The notes beneath the pieces are model-generated. The model had not been told where the DNA came from and made no database searches. It saw only the letters and a program-made list of their open reading frames with translations. The position numbers and the translations under genes were made by a program. From positions 208,436-272,435 of the forward strand of contig WIXG01000066.1 of assembly GCA_009869945.1 (NCBI GenBank): 64,000 nt of DNA, written 5' to 3'. Of the stretch, positions 49,135 through 62,400 are shown one piece after another. This DNA is from Mesaphorura yosii. Taxonomy: Eukaryota; Arthropoda; Collembola; Poduromorpha; Tullbergiidae. Within the stretch, counting starts at the first letter, position 1. Every line of letters begins with the position of its first letter.

Positions 49135-51907
49135 TCAATCTTCTTTGTAAGGCGATGGTGCGACGAGGGTCACGTACTGAATACCCCGCGTCAGCGGTCC
49201 TACAGAAAAAACCCAATTGCAATTCGCCCACGCTATGAATATTGCCTCTTAAATCCTGAAAACTTACTCATGAACCCAAGTTCAATCTTTCTGTACACAA
49301 AGAAGTAGTAGAATACCAATCCGATGATCGAGTAACCCAACGGCAGTAAATGCCTCCAATTCGGATTGTCAATGACTGGCGCGACTACCAGGTACGCTGA
49401 AATAATGAAGGCTATGACTGGAATGATGAATGGAATCTAAAAAGAAAGATCAGGCTATTAAATTGCTCTTCCAATAAGAATCTTTCATTTTCCTTGTATC
49501 GCTCTTTACTTTTATTGGTCTCTTCGTGTGCGGTTCACGAAAACGGAGGACTAGCAACGAGATCATTGATAGCCCATAAAATATCCACGACGTAAAACTG
49601 AAGAAGTCAATCAGCTCATTAATATCGTTGAAGAGCACCATTATGACGGCGAGGATTGCCTGCAACACAAAAGCGATTACTCGCACTGAATGCGTTATTC
49701 CAGAACTTTGAATAATTGGTCTAACTTACATTCAGTAACAAACTTATAATTGGCGTCAGCCATGACACATGCACATACGAAAGAATACTTGGAAGGTGGC
49801 CCTCTCGCCCAGCGACGTACGAAATTCTGTCCAGAGCACCAAACCCCCAAAATTAACTGTCGGCTATTCAATGAAGCCATGTTAGGATTTAATTATTTGA
49901 TTTACCTTCCCGCAGTTAGCTGTGAACCGTTTGCAGTGCCAAACACGGAAAGAGCGACTAGAATGGGCATGACCACCTTCATTGGGCCTAAATACTTTTC
50001 ACCGACATCCTGACAAAGAAATTGGGCATCAGTCAGACAACGATTTCACAAAGAAATTAAACGGAAGTAAAGAAATAAGGAAACGAAGCTGCTAACTTAC
50101 GATTCCGACTGCTGTCGACGCCTTCAATTCGTCCAAAGACATCATTGTCAAATAGCTGACGTTCATAAATACGTACATTACCGTGACTAGTGGAATGGCA
50201 ATTATGATAGCAAGTGGCAAGTTCCTGGCCGGGTTTATCAGCTCCTCAGTCAAGAAGTTAAGGTTGTTCCACCCATCGTATGCCCACAGGCCAGAATAGA
50301 AGGCGAGCGCTATCTGACCAAATGAAACATCACTTTTGTCGAAGCCTTCAGTAGGAAACCCGCCGTACTCCTCACGGCTCAAGTTGTAAATGCCAATGAC
50401 AATGACAATCGCACAAGCTGCTAGTTTGACGAACGTCAACAGGATGAGGAGCCGTTCAGTCAACTTGGCACTGTATGCGTTGATGGCTGTGACGGTCACT
50501 GCAAGTGATGCATAACATTCAGCTCCCATCTAACACAAAAGTACGAAGTCAAATAACACTGTTTTTATACGACTTACTGATGGTAAAAATGGCTAGCCCT
50601 TTGTGTATCAGTTCATAGTCAGCTTCCTCCTCCCACCAGGAGCAGATGGAAGTGAAGCGGACAAACGGCAGGAGGACGTAGTTTCCAACAGCTAAACCTA
50701 ACAGTGCAAAACTTGATGGTTTTGTTAGCGTGGCAGTCATCCAGGCAAGAAGGAATGCAGGAATTTCTCCAAAGAAAGGATGCAACGTTCCAAAGGATCT
50801 CATGTAGTACGCGTGCTCGCCTCCTGACCTTGGGACGAGCGTGCCCAGCTCGCAGTAACTGAGGGCAGCTGAGAAAAAGAACGAGTTTTAGTAAATCTAG
50901 CCGATTGCTTCAGCTCCAGCCGAGTTTCTAGAATCTTCAGCTTCTTCAGAATTCCAGGAATACTTACTCAACGTTGCAAGAACACCGCAGCCCGTCCATA
51001 CCACCAAACTGGTAGCTGCGGAATCGGTTCGTTTCAGTAAATTCGTTGGAGTGATGAAAATCCCGGAACCTAAACATAAGCACAAGAAAGCGGCATGTTT
51101 TTATTTCATGAATTTAAACGAAATGACAGTATGATTTGTTCTTAATGAGATTAATCTCATGCGTGGACATGGAGTCACGAAATGGAAATAGTAAAGTACC
51201 ACAACCAGCCCACGTGTTTGTGTTTTACGAGCATTCAGTTGGCAGGCTGGATTCACGGAATCATTATCTCTGGAATTTATGGGTTGATGTAATAAATTTA
51301 TAAAGCATCAGAGTAAATAGTTACAATGTCAAGATTAAACACAAGAATGGAGGGGAAACAGTTGTCACTGTCAAGTCGGGCAATTTCACGTGATACACTT
51401 GTGCAGTTTACAATTTGCAATTTGAAATGTCACTCTCGAGTATCACAATGGACAGAGATCTCGTGTCTGTTGTGTTCGCGTGTCAATTCAAGTGCTGACA
51501 AAGACCGGGCGACGTCACGCGCGACCTCTGAACTCTGGTCGAATTCGCGCCGCGATACGGCACGTACTGTTCACTATCTTCAAAATGACCTTGAATACTT
51601 ACTACTTGGCCCTCAAGTGGCTCAACCGTCTCCGAGGAGAGAATGAGCGCGACTTACCAATCATCGTTCCCACGATCACTGAGACTCCGCCTAGCAGGCT
51701 GATTTGGCGCTTCATGTGCACTGTCGCGGATCCACGCTCAGGAGGGCTCTTCTGCATCGTCGTTGCCCCGTATCCCTCCCCATTCGAGAACGTGATTGGG
51801 GCGGGCGTGTTGGAAATGCGTGTGTCTCCTTTCTTGACTCCATTAGTCTGCTTTTCAGAGTTCCTGACGGCAATCGAGTCTGGCAACGGAAACGAGAGCG
51901 GAGCCAT
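49135..51907 (-). CDS. SLC7 (LAT-type) amino-acid transporter light chain
   Basis: Exons 51907-51658, 51069-50968, 50868-50578, 50498-50101, 50009-49906, 49826-49730, 49659-49510, 49436-49268 and 49199-49135 join to 541 residues. After a hydrophilic N-terminus, TM1 carries the substrate-binding GTMIGSGIF motif (GSGIF ~84-88), followed by LVVWTGCGVLATL, SYCELGTLVPRSGGEHAYYM, YSGLWAYDGWNNLNFLTEEL, ISYVAGREGHLPSILSYVHV and FFSFTSWIFYGLSMISLLVL, and a C-terminal VTLVAPSPYKED. These are LAT/APC-superfamily signatures; about 12 membrane segments are expected. A cysteine in the TM3-4 loop (RFTSICSWWEEE) sits where LAT light chains form the disulfide with a CD98-type heavy chain, so a heteromeric exchanger at the plasma membrane is inferred. 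An in-frame ATG at 51994 would add 29 residues. The donor of exon 1 is ATTG|GTAAG. Confidence 0.94.
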
Positions 51908-51994
51908 AAGAAACGTGTGCGTGAACGTGAAATGCAGACGCGGACTTGATCTGCCGTAGATCACATTTGCTAAATTGTGATTGACTGAATGCAC

Positions 51995-53981
51995 TCAATA
52001 AAAATGCTCAACACTCAGGCACAAAGACAAGATTCTGGCCGCGGTCATGCCACAGCTGAAGACTGAAACGCACTCTTATCTTGAGACTATTTTTACAATG
52101 AAATGTATGTTGTGGTTGAAGGCGATAGTCGCTAGCCGAGAGCTGATAGTTCATTAACTTTACTTTCGATGGTAGTTAAAGTTAGCAGGAAATGAGATGG
52201 GACAGGCCAGGGAACGAACGCAAGTCGTTAATTTCTGCTTCTGGTGCCACTTCCGAGGAAATAATGCCAAGAGCAATTTGATGTTCGATGCGAGACTCAC
52301 ATTTGTGCAGTACAAAGCTCACACGCAGTCGTGGCCGTATTCGTGTCATGGGCACATCTCTGCCACGTTTACGTTACAAATGTTAAAGGCCAAGAAACTT
52401 ATAAGCATTGCCTACTTGACTTTACACTTGTGACATTTAAAGACGTTGATAATAATAATAACAAAGTCAAAAACAAACGATACGATGAGGAAACGGAAAG
52501 GAAAGGTTAGTTTCAACTTTCAGTCGCCTCTTTCATTTCAGACTCGACACTCGAGCCTGCCATTGTCTGATTGTCGAAAATGTGTTAATTGCATTCGAGT
52601 CCTGAGCTGAGAATGGAAGTGACACAAAATGCTAATTGCTAATGTTAATTGGGTATTTTTGTATTGTTAGCGGCTGCAGCGTACAGCGATGTATGCCTGG
52701 TTGCGGCTGTCGACTGTCAACAGATGAAAGAGTTAATTGAAGCGCGAGACTCAGCTCAACGAAGCCGCTCGTGCAGCGTTCGTGCTAATGTGAGACTTGC
52801 CGCTTGCTAATTGCTTTGACTGACTTTATTTGACTTGGCACATGTGACACTTTCCGAAACGAGCAGTTGGGCTGATTGAGCGACTGCCACAGCGTTGAAA
52901 GGTTAATTGCATCCTGCATCTTGTTAAATGAATCATTAATTCTTTTACGCACTAATGAGATCAAAGGTTACACCGTGCGGCAATGCACAGGGCACGGAGA
53001 ATTTCCTCAGCCAAGTTTTCTTACCTGCGCTGCTGCTGCTGAGTTCGGATGGATTCTCGTCGTGCTGATATCCCTTGTTGTCCATGATTCGAATCAGAAT
53101 CAGGCGTCAGCTAGACGCCCGTACCTGCGCGCGTATGTGTGTGATACGCGAGCGAGTGCTTGACTTATAGTAAATTAATTGTAATGCTAATTCGGCCGAT
53201 TCACGTAACCGATTGAGATTGAAGTTGATTGAGGTTTGATGGAATGTAAAGGCTCACGCTTGCTGCGATGTCGAACCTGACCTAAACGTGAAAGCAGAAA
53301 ACACACGAACTCACGCAAATGCAGGGACGACACACAACCGATTGCGATTGTGATGATGACTGGCACAATTAATTCCAGCAGATAAATATTTATAGCACAG
53401 CCAGCCGGCTGTCAGTACGTCAACTACAATAAACTAAATCCACTTGAACTCTCATTTCGTTTTTCGTGTGAAGGAAATCGCTGGGGCATTGTGATTAGTG
53501 ATTAAATCGTAGTTTTTGGATGAATGCTATCAGTTGAGTTCGGCTGTGTGTCGCGCATCGCGTGTCCCGTTGTGATTGTCGAGCCTACTGCCGAGCCATG
53601 AGCCGAACCATGTCTTGCGTAATTATAATTGTGTTCTGTTCAGCTTATTGACGCTTCAGGGCGGACTTCAAGTGCATCTGAGGTCATTAATGGTCATGTT
53701 CATGCATTGCAATGCAAAGGGCTCGCGTAATCGTGGGACGTATTTCCCGATAGGAGCCGGGCCATTGATGCCATGTTATGAGTGAATCTGCTCGTGAGCT
53801 TATCTGAGCCACGTTTTTCACGATCCACGTGTCAAGCGCACGACCGACCAGGGCCATTGGACATTTCCCAACTTCAGCGACACGTGTCTGCCGTGTGTGT
53901 CGATTAGTAAATTCTACGTTGAATTTCATCATGCTTTAATTAAACAAGAGTTCGATACTGATTTTTATCAGTATCAAAGAT
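51995..53981. other. SLC7 upstream region, no gene seen
   Basis: About 2 kb containing the SLC7 promoter and leader, and the space downstream of PCNP. Composition is mixed, with cytosine-poor runs and no domain-bearing frame or RNA gene. A plus-strand frame at 51480-51959 is the antisense shadow of SLC7 exon 1. Confidence 0.4.
53954..53975. repeat. Small hairpin just past the PCNP poly(A) signal
   Basis: gatactgat (53954-53962) and atcagtatc (53967-53975) are perfect 9-bp inverted arms with a TTTT loop, located just downstream of the PCNP poly(A) signal on the minus strand. It might aid 3'-end formation, but a chance origin is possible. Confidence 0.5.
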
Positions 53982-53987
53982 TTTATT
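53982..53987 (-). terminator. Poly(A) signal of PCNP
   Basis: AATAAA on the minus strand about 80 bases after the stop at 54069-54071. Confidence 0.6.
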
Positions 53988-54068
53988 TTGAGACAAATTA
54001 CAAATTCCGTATAGCCGTATTTTTTACAACTCAACCAGTAACATTATGCTTAACTATTTTGTGAGAAC

Positions 54069-55091
54069 TCATTTCCACTTTGGCAGTTTTGTCGGACCAC
54101 CCCGCCCGACAGGAGACTCTAGCTTGGGATCGCCTAAATGAGCAGAGTTACAGAATCCCAATTTAGTCTTGCCAAATGAGTTCGGGCCTGCAGATGTCGG
54201 AGTGTCTCTGTGAACAAGAACCAACGAAATAATGTATCGATTGTCGTTTGATGAGAAAAAAGCCATGGGAGGAGGACCAGGGACCTAAAAATGCATACAC
54301 ACCAACCTGCCTATGTTTTTCATTCGCATTTTGCATTCAGGTGGCATTTCTTCGGGCTCATCATCGTCATCGTCATTGAAGATGGCTGCTACTTTTGAAG
54401 ACTTTTGAACCAGAGGAGTTGGAGTTGAGGCTACTGGAAGCGAAGGTTTCTGTCCAAACGAAACAAAATCACAAAGTGGAACGTGAAGTGAACAAGAATG
54501 GGGTGATTTTAAGCAGTTTAACTTACAGGAGCCGCTGGTGGCGCTAATTTTATCGTAATTCCGGAAGCAGAAGCAGAGTTTGCTGAATTGGAAGCTCTCT
54601 CTTGATGGCTTCGGTTTGCGCTGGTTTGAGACGGGGCGTATTCCGTTTGTAATGGTCCTTGATAGCAATAATTTGTGAACCGGGAAGCGGGTGCTACGTC
54701 GTTGTTGGTACGCGGTGGCGATGGATTCCTGCCAGAGGAAGTAATTCTTTCCTCCTTCTGGTAGTAATCATCGGAATCAGACGACCGTGACCTTCGACGA
54801 TGTCGTCTTTCTTTGCTTCGACTTCTACTCCTGTTCCTGTCCTCATGTCTGGACCTGTGGCGCCGGTCATGTCTATCTTCTCTCTCATCTCTGTAGTACT
54901 CATGATGCCTTCGCCTTTCGGCCTCTCGGTCATAATCATCATGATTATGATTGTTCTGTGATCTTCGTTTCTCTCCTAGAATTATTTCTGATCACGTTTA
55001 AATCATGTCGTTTCTAATGCGCGATACCAGACAGAAAAGTTTGAGGTTACCAACCATCCATACCACTGATTTGGGAATTCGACGGATACAT
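54069..55091 (-). CDS. PCNP: PEST proteolytic signal-containing nuclear protein with an RS-rich N-terminus
   Basis: Exons 55091-55055, 54975-54527, 54449-54307 and 54207-54069 join to 255 residues. The second half matches vertebrate [16 protein letters not shown], a [17 protein letters not shown] segment, [18 protein letters not shown] and [11 protein letters not shown], split by an intron inside the Arg codon. The N-terminal half is unlike vertebrate PCNP: after [17 protein letters not shown] comes a strongly charged Arg/His/Glu/Ser stretch resembling the RS domains of splicing factors ([38 protein letters not shown]). PCNP is a small nuclear protein, a target of the ubiquitin ligase UHRF2/NIRF in mammals. 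The first donor (GATG|GTTGGT) is non-ideal but the splice keeps frame. An upstream same-strand open frame at 55003-55374 is treated as leader sequence. Confidence 0.88.
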
Positions 55092-55492
55092 TTTCTGATC
55101 TGAGAGATGATACTTGAATTTTCTGATGTCGATCGCTGAGGAGGATACCACGAATTCGTTTGCTTACACGCGGGATTTCGTTAGGACACAAGGTTAACTG
55201 AACAACTGATGTCACTGATGAAAAACCTAATTGAGTGATTGCACGTGCTAGCCTTGTGCCTTCAATTCTATTGTGATCAATACCAAATGGCCAAGTGATA
55301 AAGTAAGTCACTGTCTGACAAAATTGCTTGAGTTTAACTTTTCCCACTAACTTATATGTTCGAGTGCATCTCATTCAAGGCTTGTCTCTTTATGAGGTGA
55401 GACCACTGGTGAAACCCGTGAGACTCGATTCGAGACTCTGAGAATTGCTTTCTCTTGAAGATTCCAGACTTTCTCTTGTAAAAGCAAGCACT

Positions 55493-55498
55493 TTTATT
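55493..55498 (-). terminator. Probable poly(A) signal of Mrtf
   Basis: First clear minus-strand AATAAA downstream of the Mrtf stop (56426-56428), giving a 3'UTR of about 0.95 kb that ends about 400 bp before the PCNP start. Confidence 0.4.
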
Positions 55499-56425
55499 TG
55501 TCTCATTCTTGTGCAATGTACATTAACCTCTATAACCTTTACTAAAGACTACGAAGAAGTATTATTGCGTAATAACAACGGATTAATGACTAAAGTCACG
55601 GAATTTCAGAGGCAATAATTGTAGTAGTAATTGTGCTGTTCATGTCCAAGAAAATCGTAGATACAAGTCTGCACGCGTAGTGGAATCCAACACTTAATTT
55701 CCCCAGATTAGTGTAATTGAAGAAGATAGTTTTACACTTTAACGTTAAGTATTACTTAAATTAACGAAAATTAAAGCGACAAGATGTATGATCGAATGTG
55801 TAACACTAAATCACGGGGTTCTGACTTAAAAGAGCATAGTTTGCGTTGCATAAGTTAATTGGCATGTTGTCAACGGGTTAAGCAGACAGCTTGGATAGTG
55901 GACAGAGAACACTAGGATAGTACTATTACCAGTTCTACTTACCACCTACGTCGTTCGTTCAGTATAGTAGAAATGTAACAATGGGAAGGTACAAAGTATC
56001 AGTCTAACGCTTGAATTTAAGCCAGTTAATTTCTACTCGTTCAATCAGCCAATGAAAATGCTGCGATCAAGTTATTCTGAGCACTAGCACCCTAAAAAGC
56101 AACAATATCTTTCAATATTGCGAAAGCAGTCACAGCCTTATTGCATGTTTAGAGAAAGGAAGGAAAAAAGATCAAACAACACAACAACAAATGAGGAAGT
56201 ACAATCGTAATTTACGTACGGCTAAATAAATAGTAATATCGCAGAAAGGAAATAAAATGAATGCACACGGCTAACAGATATTTGTGAACTAGCTGACCAA
56301 TCGTTGGTACCCACAATACTAATAAGAAAGGACGTATGATTAATAAACAGAATGAATTCGATCATACAATATGGAAGGAGTTGGGTCATTGATTTGCAAC
56401 ATTTTCAGCCCGGATTCTAGCCTTA

Positions 56426-59400
56426 TTAAGCAAAATCCCACAATAAACTATCATTTCCCATTGTCATCGGACTAGGAGCACGGTTTGTGCTTGACTTCAC
56501 ATCAATTGCATTGTTAAGTGCGTTCAGGGTAGAGTTGGCGCAACTTGAGCCGCCGGCAGACTGGGGCATCGAAGAAAATATGTTCAGCGATTGTGAAGAA
56601 AGAAGTGGATCCCGTTGGAGATTGCTGATGCTTCCAGAATTGAAATCCATTCCGTACACATTGTTGTTGGTCAACATTCCCTCCCCATTACTTCTGCTGA
56701 AATCAGTGCTGTTTGGAAACGGACTGAGTGCCAGACTGTCCCCATTAAATGAAGTCCCCGCGAGATTATTGTTGTCTGACGGAAGTAAATCGTCAAACCA
56801 CTCTGAATAATCCATTTCCATCGGCATTGTCACGTCGATGTCGTCCGGGATCAGAGTTCCGAGTTCTTCCAAGAATTCCTCCGAAGCACGAATGCCATCA
56901 GCACTTAAGCCATTGTACAGCGATGACGCTGGTCTTTGGTTTGAAAAATTCTGCTGATTGAGGTTGTCATGCATTGCTGCTGCTGGCATGTGCTGATTCG
57001 AAGTACTTTGAAATCCGTGTGGCAGTTGTAGTCCATGCGACGAATGGTGATGGTGATCGTCCAACGCCACATCCATGTCGTCGACCAGATGCAAGTCTTT
57101 CTCGACCTCGCCTAGCAGCATCGACAAGTTATCATCTTCCGTGCTCATGTGATTGGAACTTAATTTCATCAAATTATGAGAAGGCTTGAAATTCGAAAAC
57201 ATGAACGGCGACAACACACGACTTTCGTTTTCCGCGTGCGCCTTCCCAAAGTTGGACAAGTCTTCGCTGATCTTTAGAATATCTTGAGCTTCTTTCGAAA
57301 GAGTTTCGGTGGGAATAGCGCTCGCCTTCGACGTGCTGCCGACAGACGTTGATGATGCCGCTGGGTTGACAGAGTGACCAGAAAAGACAGAGGCAGTGCT
57401 TGGCTTAGGGAAAGAAATGGACGTAGGCAACGTCACGGCAAACGTGGCCGGAGGGAGTGGCGGCGGCGGTGGCACGTATCCATGCCCATCGGCAGAATGA
57501 ATTGGATAAGTTAGTATTGACGGGGATTTTCCTGGAGTGGTCGGAGTTGGTGGCTCTTGAGCCGCACTTGGAGGCAGTTCTGTTGATATAAGAAATGAAT
57601 TGTAGCGATCATTACTTTGTAAGACTATGTATTAGACTTCTTACCTCCGTGTCGGATTAAAATTTCCAAAACATCATCCACCATTTGACTTTTGACATTA
57701 TTCTTCTTCTTTGGCTTAATATCACTAGAGACTGACTGAAGCTCCTGAAAGAAAGAAATGATGTCAGTGTTTTCTTTCCCACGCAAGTGCTATCGAAGTA
57801 ATAATTGATATTTCTCGCTTACTTTATTTTGTCCGTTTGCATTCACACCACTAGCATTATTACCAACAACAGAATCAAAAAAATTGGCCAATTCTTTGTC
57901 TTTGGAATCTCCTTTCAATTCATCGATCTTGAGCAACCATGATTGGTCAGTTTGGTCCGCTGGAACTTGAGGCACAGGAATTGTGGTAGAACCTTGGCTG
58001 GAGTTATTTTTTCCAACCTGCGCACATAAATCAGGTTAATACCATAAATAGCATGTAATTAATGGTAACTGACTCGTTAAATTTACAATTCTCACTTTTC
58101 TCACCTGGAATGACGCATCGGGTATTATTATTTCTGGAACATTCGACGAATTCAACCGCTCGTTTTCAGGGGATTGTCGTTGAGTCGTTGTATTTGGAGC
58201 AATTTTAACAATTGCGTAAGGAATATGCTTGTTATTCTCGGACTGGCTGTTTCCGGGTACGGCTTTAGTGAGAATATATTGGCTACTTCCAGGGACACCA
58301 GGCACAGCCCGCTGGGGGTGTTGTGAAACTATTTGGACATGCGGAAACTGGGGCTGGATTTTTGTGGACACTTGAGACAACTGCATTTTAGTTGGTTGTT
58401 TTGACTGAGGTTGATTTTGGTTTTGTTGTTGTTGTTGCTGCAGTGAATGAAGTTGCAGTTGTATCTGCAATTTCTGCAGTTGGGCTTGCAGTGCCTGCTG
58501 CTGCATTTTGTGCTGAAGATGCTGCTGCAATGCAAGCCGATGCTTTTGCCCTCCACCCTGCAACAACAAATATTTCTGAACAGTTTGTCCCTAGAATAGT
58601 GAAGCATTTTGATGTTACCCTTCATTACCTGCTGTGACTTCATTTGCAGGAGCTGCTGCTGTGAATTTTTCAATTCTTCTTGTAACCGTTCAATGTGCTT
58701 TCGCTGCTCACGAATAACCGCTTCGTCCACAAACACAATATTAGGAACCTGTTGAGAACCAGCAGCCCCTTTGTCCGACGTGGACGCTGATTTGGCATCA
58801 GGCTTCTTGATAACCGAAGCCAAAGCGTTCAGGACGTACGCAGGCAGAGTACCGTCAGGATTCAGCTTTATGTTGTTATTCTGGAGCAGAGCCATTACGG
58901 CAGCATTTGCTGTGAGTTGCGATCCCGAGCTACTGCTGACTGGCTTAATGTCCATCTTCACACTTCGGACTTTTGGGTCATTTCCTCCACCTTTGCCTTG
59001 TTCTTGTGGTTGAGTGTCACTGACATCCATCATCTCGTAGCATGTCGCAACTTCCTCTAACGGGGCCTCAGTTTTAATGGTAACAGTCGCAGAGTTATTG
59101 CTCGGACTGTTCTTGGAGTTTGCATTTGTGTTGTGCGTCGTGGTACTTATCGACTCGTCTTGTAGATTCAAGTCTGCCAATTTCAGACGCTCAATTAACT
59201 GTGGTTTTGAGCCCGAGACCGGCAAATTTCTTTTCTTCAGCTCTGCCTTCAAATCGTTAACCTTCCACTCGCTCAACTTTGACAGACTCTTCGTTTTAGC
59301 TAGAGGATTGGATGTTAATGGCATCTCAGGCTTCTCAGTGGTAGTTTCCGTTTTGGTAGAAGTATTTGGCTGACTTTCGATGGACTTTGGCTCCACTTTG

Positions 59401-62400
59401 GGAACGATTGAAATTGGAGCAAACGTAACCGAAACGGACTGAGCTTGACTTGATTCAATGTTGGTGCTATTTAGTTGAGATTGAGTCTGCTGTTTGCTTG
59501 CAGTCTGTGAGTCGGGTCGGCAGAGTCCTCCTTGCGGTTGTGACATCGTAACTGGAGCTGAAGCCGGAGGTGCAGCGGCAATATTTGGTAGGATATTTTG
59601 ATTTGGTACAGATGAAATCGTTGAAGGAGACAGGACAGTCGGAATCGAAGAAATAGATGCAGTTGTCACCGGCGGTGGTGCTGGATGGACTGATAGTGTG
59701 GCACCGGCAGTGGTAATTGAAGAAAGAAGCTTCGCAGTTGCTTCGGTTGGAGACGTCAGTTTCGAAACGGCCGGAAGTATTATTTGCGGATACTGCAGAA
59801 CAGTAAATGGAAATTATAAGCTAAGAACATCACACTTCAAATATCATAAATGGACAGGCTTATTACCTTGTGCTGCCATTCCAACTGCCACTGGAGGAAC
59901 AATTGCTGTTGCTGAAGAAGAAGCTCGTACGAACTCTCGACTTCATTCTGTTGCGATTGCTGTTGTCCCTTGTGAGCCGATGGAGGTCCCTTGTACTCGT
60001 GAAACTTAATTTGTCTCGCCTTGGGCTGAGACTTGGGCTTGCTAGACTTCTTGCTGCTTCGACTCTTAGACGCGCAAGCATGCTGCTGCTGTGCTGGCTG
60101 ACTATTAAAGTTAATACCCTGCGCCACGAGAAATGCTCTTTGTCCCTGATTCTGAGTCATTATCGTGTTGATTTGATTTTGATCCAGCTGAGATAACTTG
60201 CTCAGCGTCAACTGCGCGCTTGTGAGGGGAGGCACGGTGGAGGATGTCACTGCGGCTTGAACAATCCTAGACAGCATTTGATTCTGAATTTGGGAGCTCG
60301 GGCCTGCGACCGCTGGGCTAGAGGACGGTGCTGCGGCTGGAGTAAGTTTTTGCAGCGGCATTGGCGGCGGTGGTGGAGGGGCAGGAGCCAGGATCGAGAC
60401 CGGTGTCGGAGAAACGAAGGCATTCGTTGTGGACGTTGGCGATGCTTGTTCAAGGGAGAGCGCTCCGGAAGCGTTGGAAATATCTGTTGCCTTTGAGGAA
60501 TCCGATGACGACGATTGACTTTGATCCGGAGTTCCAGCTGGGCTGGATATGTCCGAAGACGAGTCATCCTCACTAAGATAACTATGCGGAAGTTGAGGAC
60601 CTGGAATATGGCCTTCCGATGTGGCTTTGAAGCATACGGCTCCTTCTGCAAAAATCAGAGCATAAATTGTATTAATAACCCATAAAATTGCAACCGTATG
60701 TCTTCTCTACGAGTTTGCCATCCTTGCCATGCCATGATTAGGTGCAACCGTATCTGAATCTGGCTGCGCTAAACTCATTACTGTACAAATACATTAATAC
60801 GAATCCTGGCAACTTGCCTGGCTCGTCCTTTGCAGGCACGACAGGATTTGTTCTAAATTACGAAGACGAAAAGGAGGAAGACATTCCTTCGTCGTTCATT
60901 TTTCTCCACTCCAACAAGATAAAGTGAAGACTGAGTACATATTTTAGCCATTTTCTTACATAAACTTTTACACCTGTTTTATCTTACGATTAGGGATTAT
61001 AAATGGGGCAGGAAGGACATGAAAAATGTTTACACAAATTCTTTCTAGAAAATGAGGAAGGCGGGACTCGGTCTTGAACTACTAACGCTGGGTTCTAAGA
61101 AATCGAGTTCGTGCAAGGTAACCGTACTCTAATTCCTAAATTTCGATAGAGTGTCAAATCTGAAGGCGAAATTCGCCGTCCTATATTAAATCTGAACTAC
61201 TCCTAGAAGTAAAATCTTAAGGTTAATTACCAGAACTTTTTACTTTAAACTTCATCACTTCCGTGATCATTGACAAGTTTTTTGTGACACCCGTCAAAAA
61301 TGGCATTTTGACAATTTAAATGTTGATTCCCGTAAACGCAAACTGCAAACCGGTGTTATAAACAATGCAGAAACTGGTTTAAAGTCTCAAACAAATGAAA
61401 TCTAACTGAGCATTATCTAATCAACTTGTACTTTCGGGTTTCATGAACCTGGGAGAATATGACTCTCGCTAATGAAGTCATTGAACTAAATTGAACGAAG
61501 AGAATTCGCAATTTGTATTGCCTCCCTATACAAAGATGCAGAATGCAGGCACGGACATGTAGACGTTGACTGGGAATGTTGACATGAGACTTAATGATCT
61601 CCGAAGCCGAAATACCACAACTTCACTACTAATTAGAAGTGGGGTCTTGCAATGCAAGGCTCTCGTCGCTGGATCAAATCGGGTCACAAATGCCTACTCG
61701 CCTATTTTCAATGTTCAAAGCCTTACCTTTGATAGCTTGATCAATGGTGGCATCGGGAGCATGAAGAATGTTCTTTTGAACCTGTTAAAAAAACCAAAAA
61801 GTGTCGCATTTGTACATCGTACTACTATGCTCATGCCTTCCACATGCCCCATGTGTCTCAACTTGTTCATTGCACCCTTGTCCTTTGACTAGGGTGCAAA
61901 ATCTCCTTTGTCCTTTATTAGAATCTCTTGCAAAATCCGTACTTCTACAATAAAATCTAAGTTCTTTGCCTAACTACAAAGTTAAACAATGCGTAAGACC
62001 GGAAATTATGGAAAACAAGCTAAATTGGATCAATTTTTCATCGGTGCACCGAAACAGAAAAAGGAGCCGCCTGAAGGTGGAGGTTAGAAAAAGAGTTTAG
62101 TAATGTTGATAGTTCGTACTGGAAACATAAGGCAGTCAAACAACTTCCTGAGGAAATTAAGCTTTTGGCACAGACTTTCGCACGTGGAAACATGCCATTC
62201 TTGTGCGTCAAAGATGGATGTGCCTTGATACACAATGAGCCTATTGACCCGAAGAAGAAACGACAGTATTATGGCAAGAACCATGCAACAAAAATTGAAA
62301 AACTTCCTTTTCCAGTTGCATAAGTTAAAATTAACTCTAGATTGTTCAGGCTGATTTCGTTAACATTTGAGTTACATGTCCGTCAATGTCCGTTTCCTAC

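Noticed and set aside
55003-55374. 123-codon minus-strand frame overlapping the PCNP start
   Set aside because: The PCNP start at 55091 in another frame splices in phase to the RS exon; the longer frame has no recognised domain and is best read as leader sequence.
62083-62100. An 18-nt GT...AG segment that might be an ultra-short intron in the PIP-box ORF
   Set aside because: Removing it does not restore the reading frame, and 18-nt introns are not expected in animals.
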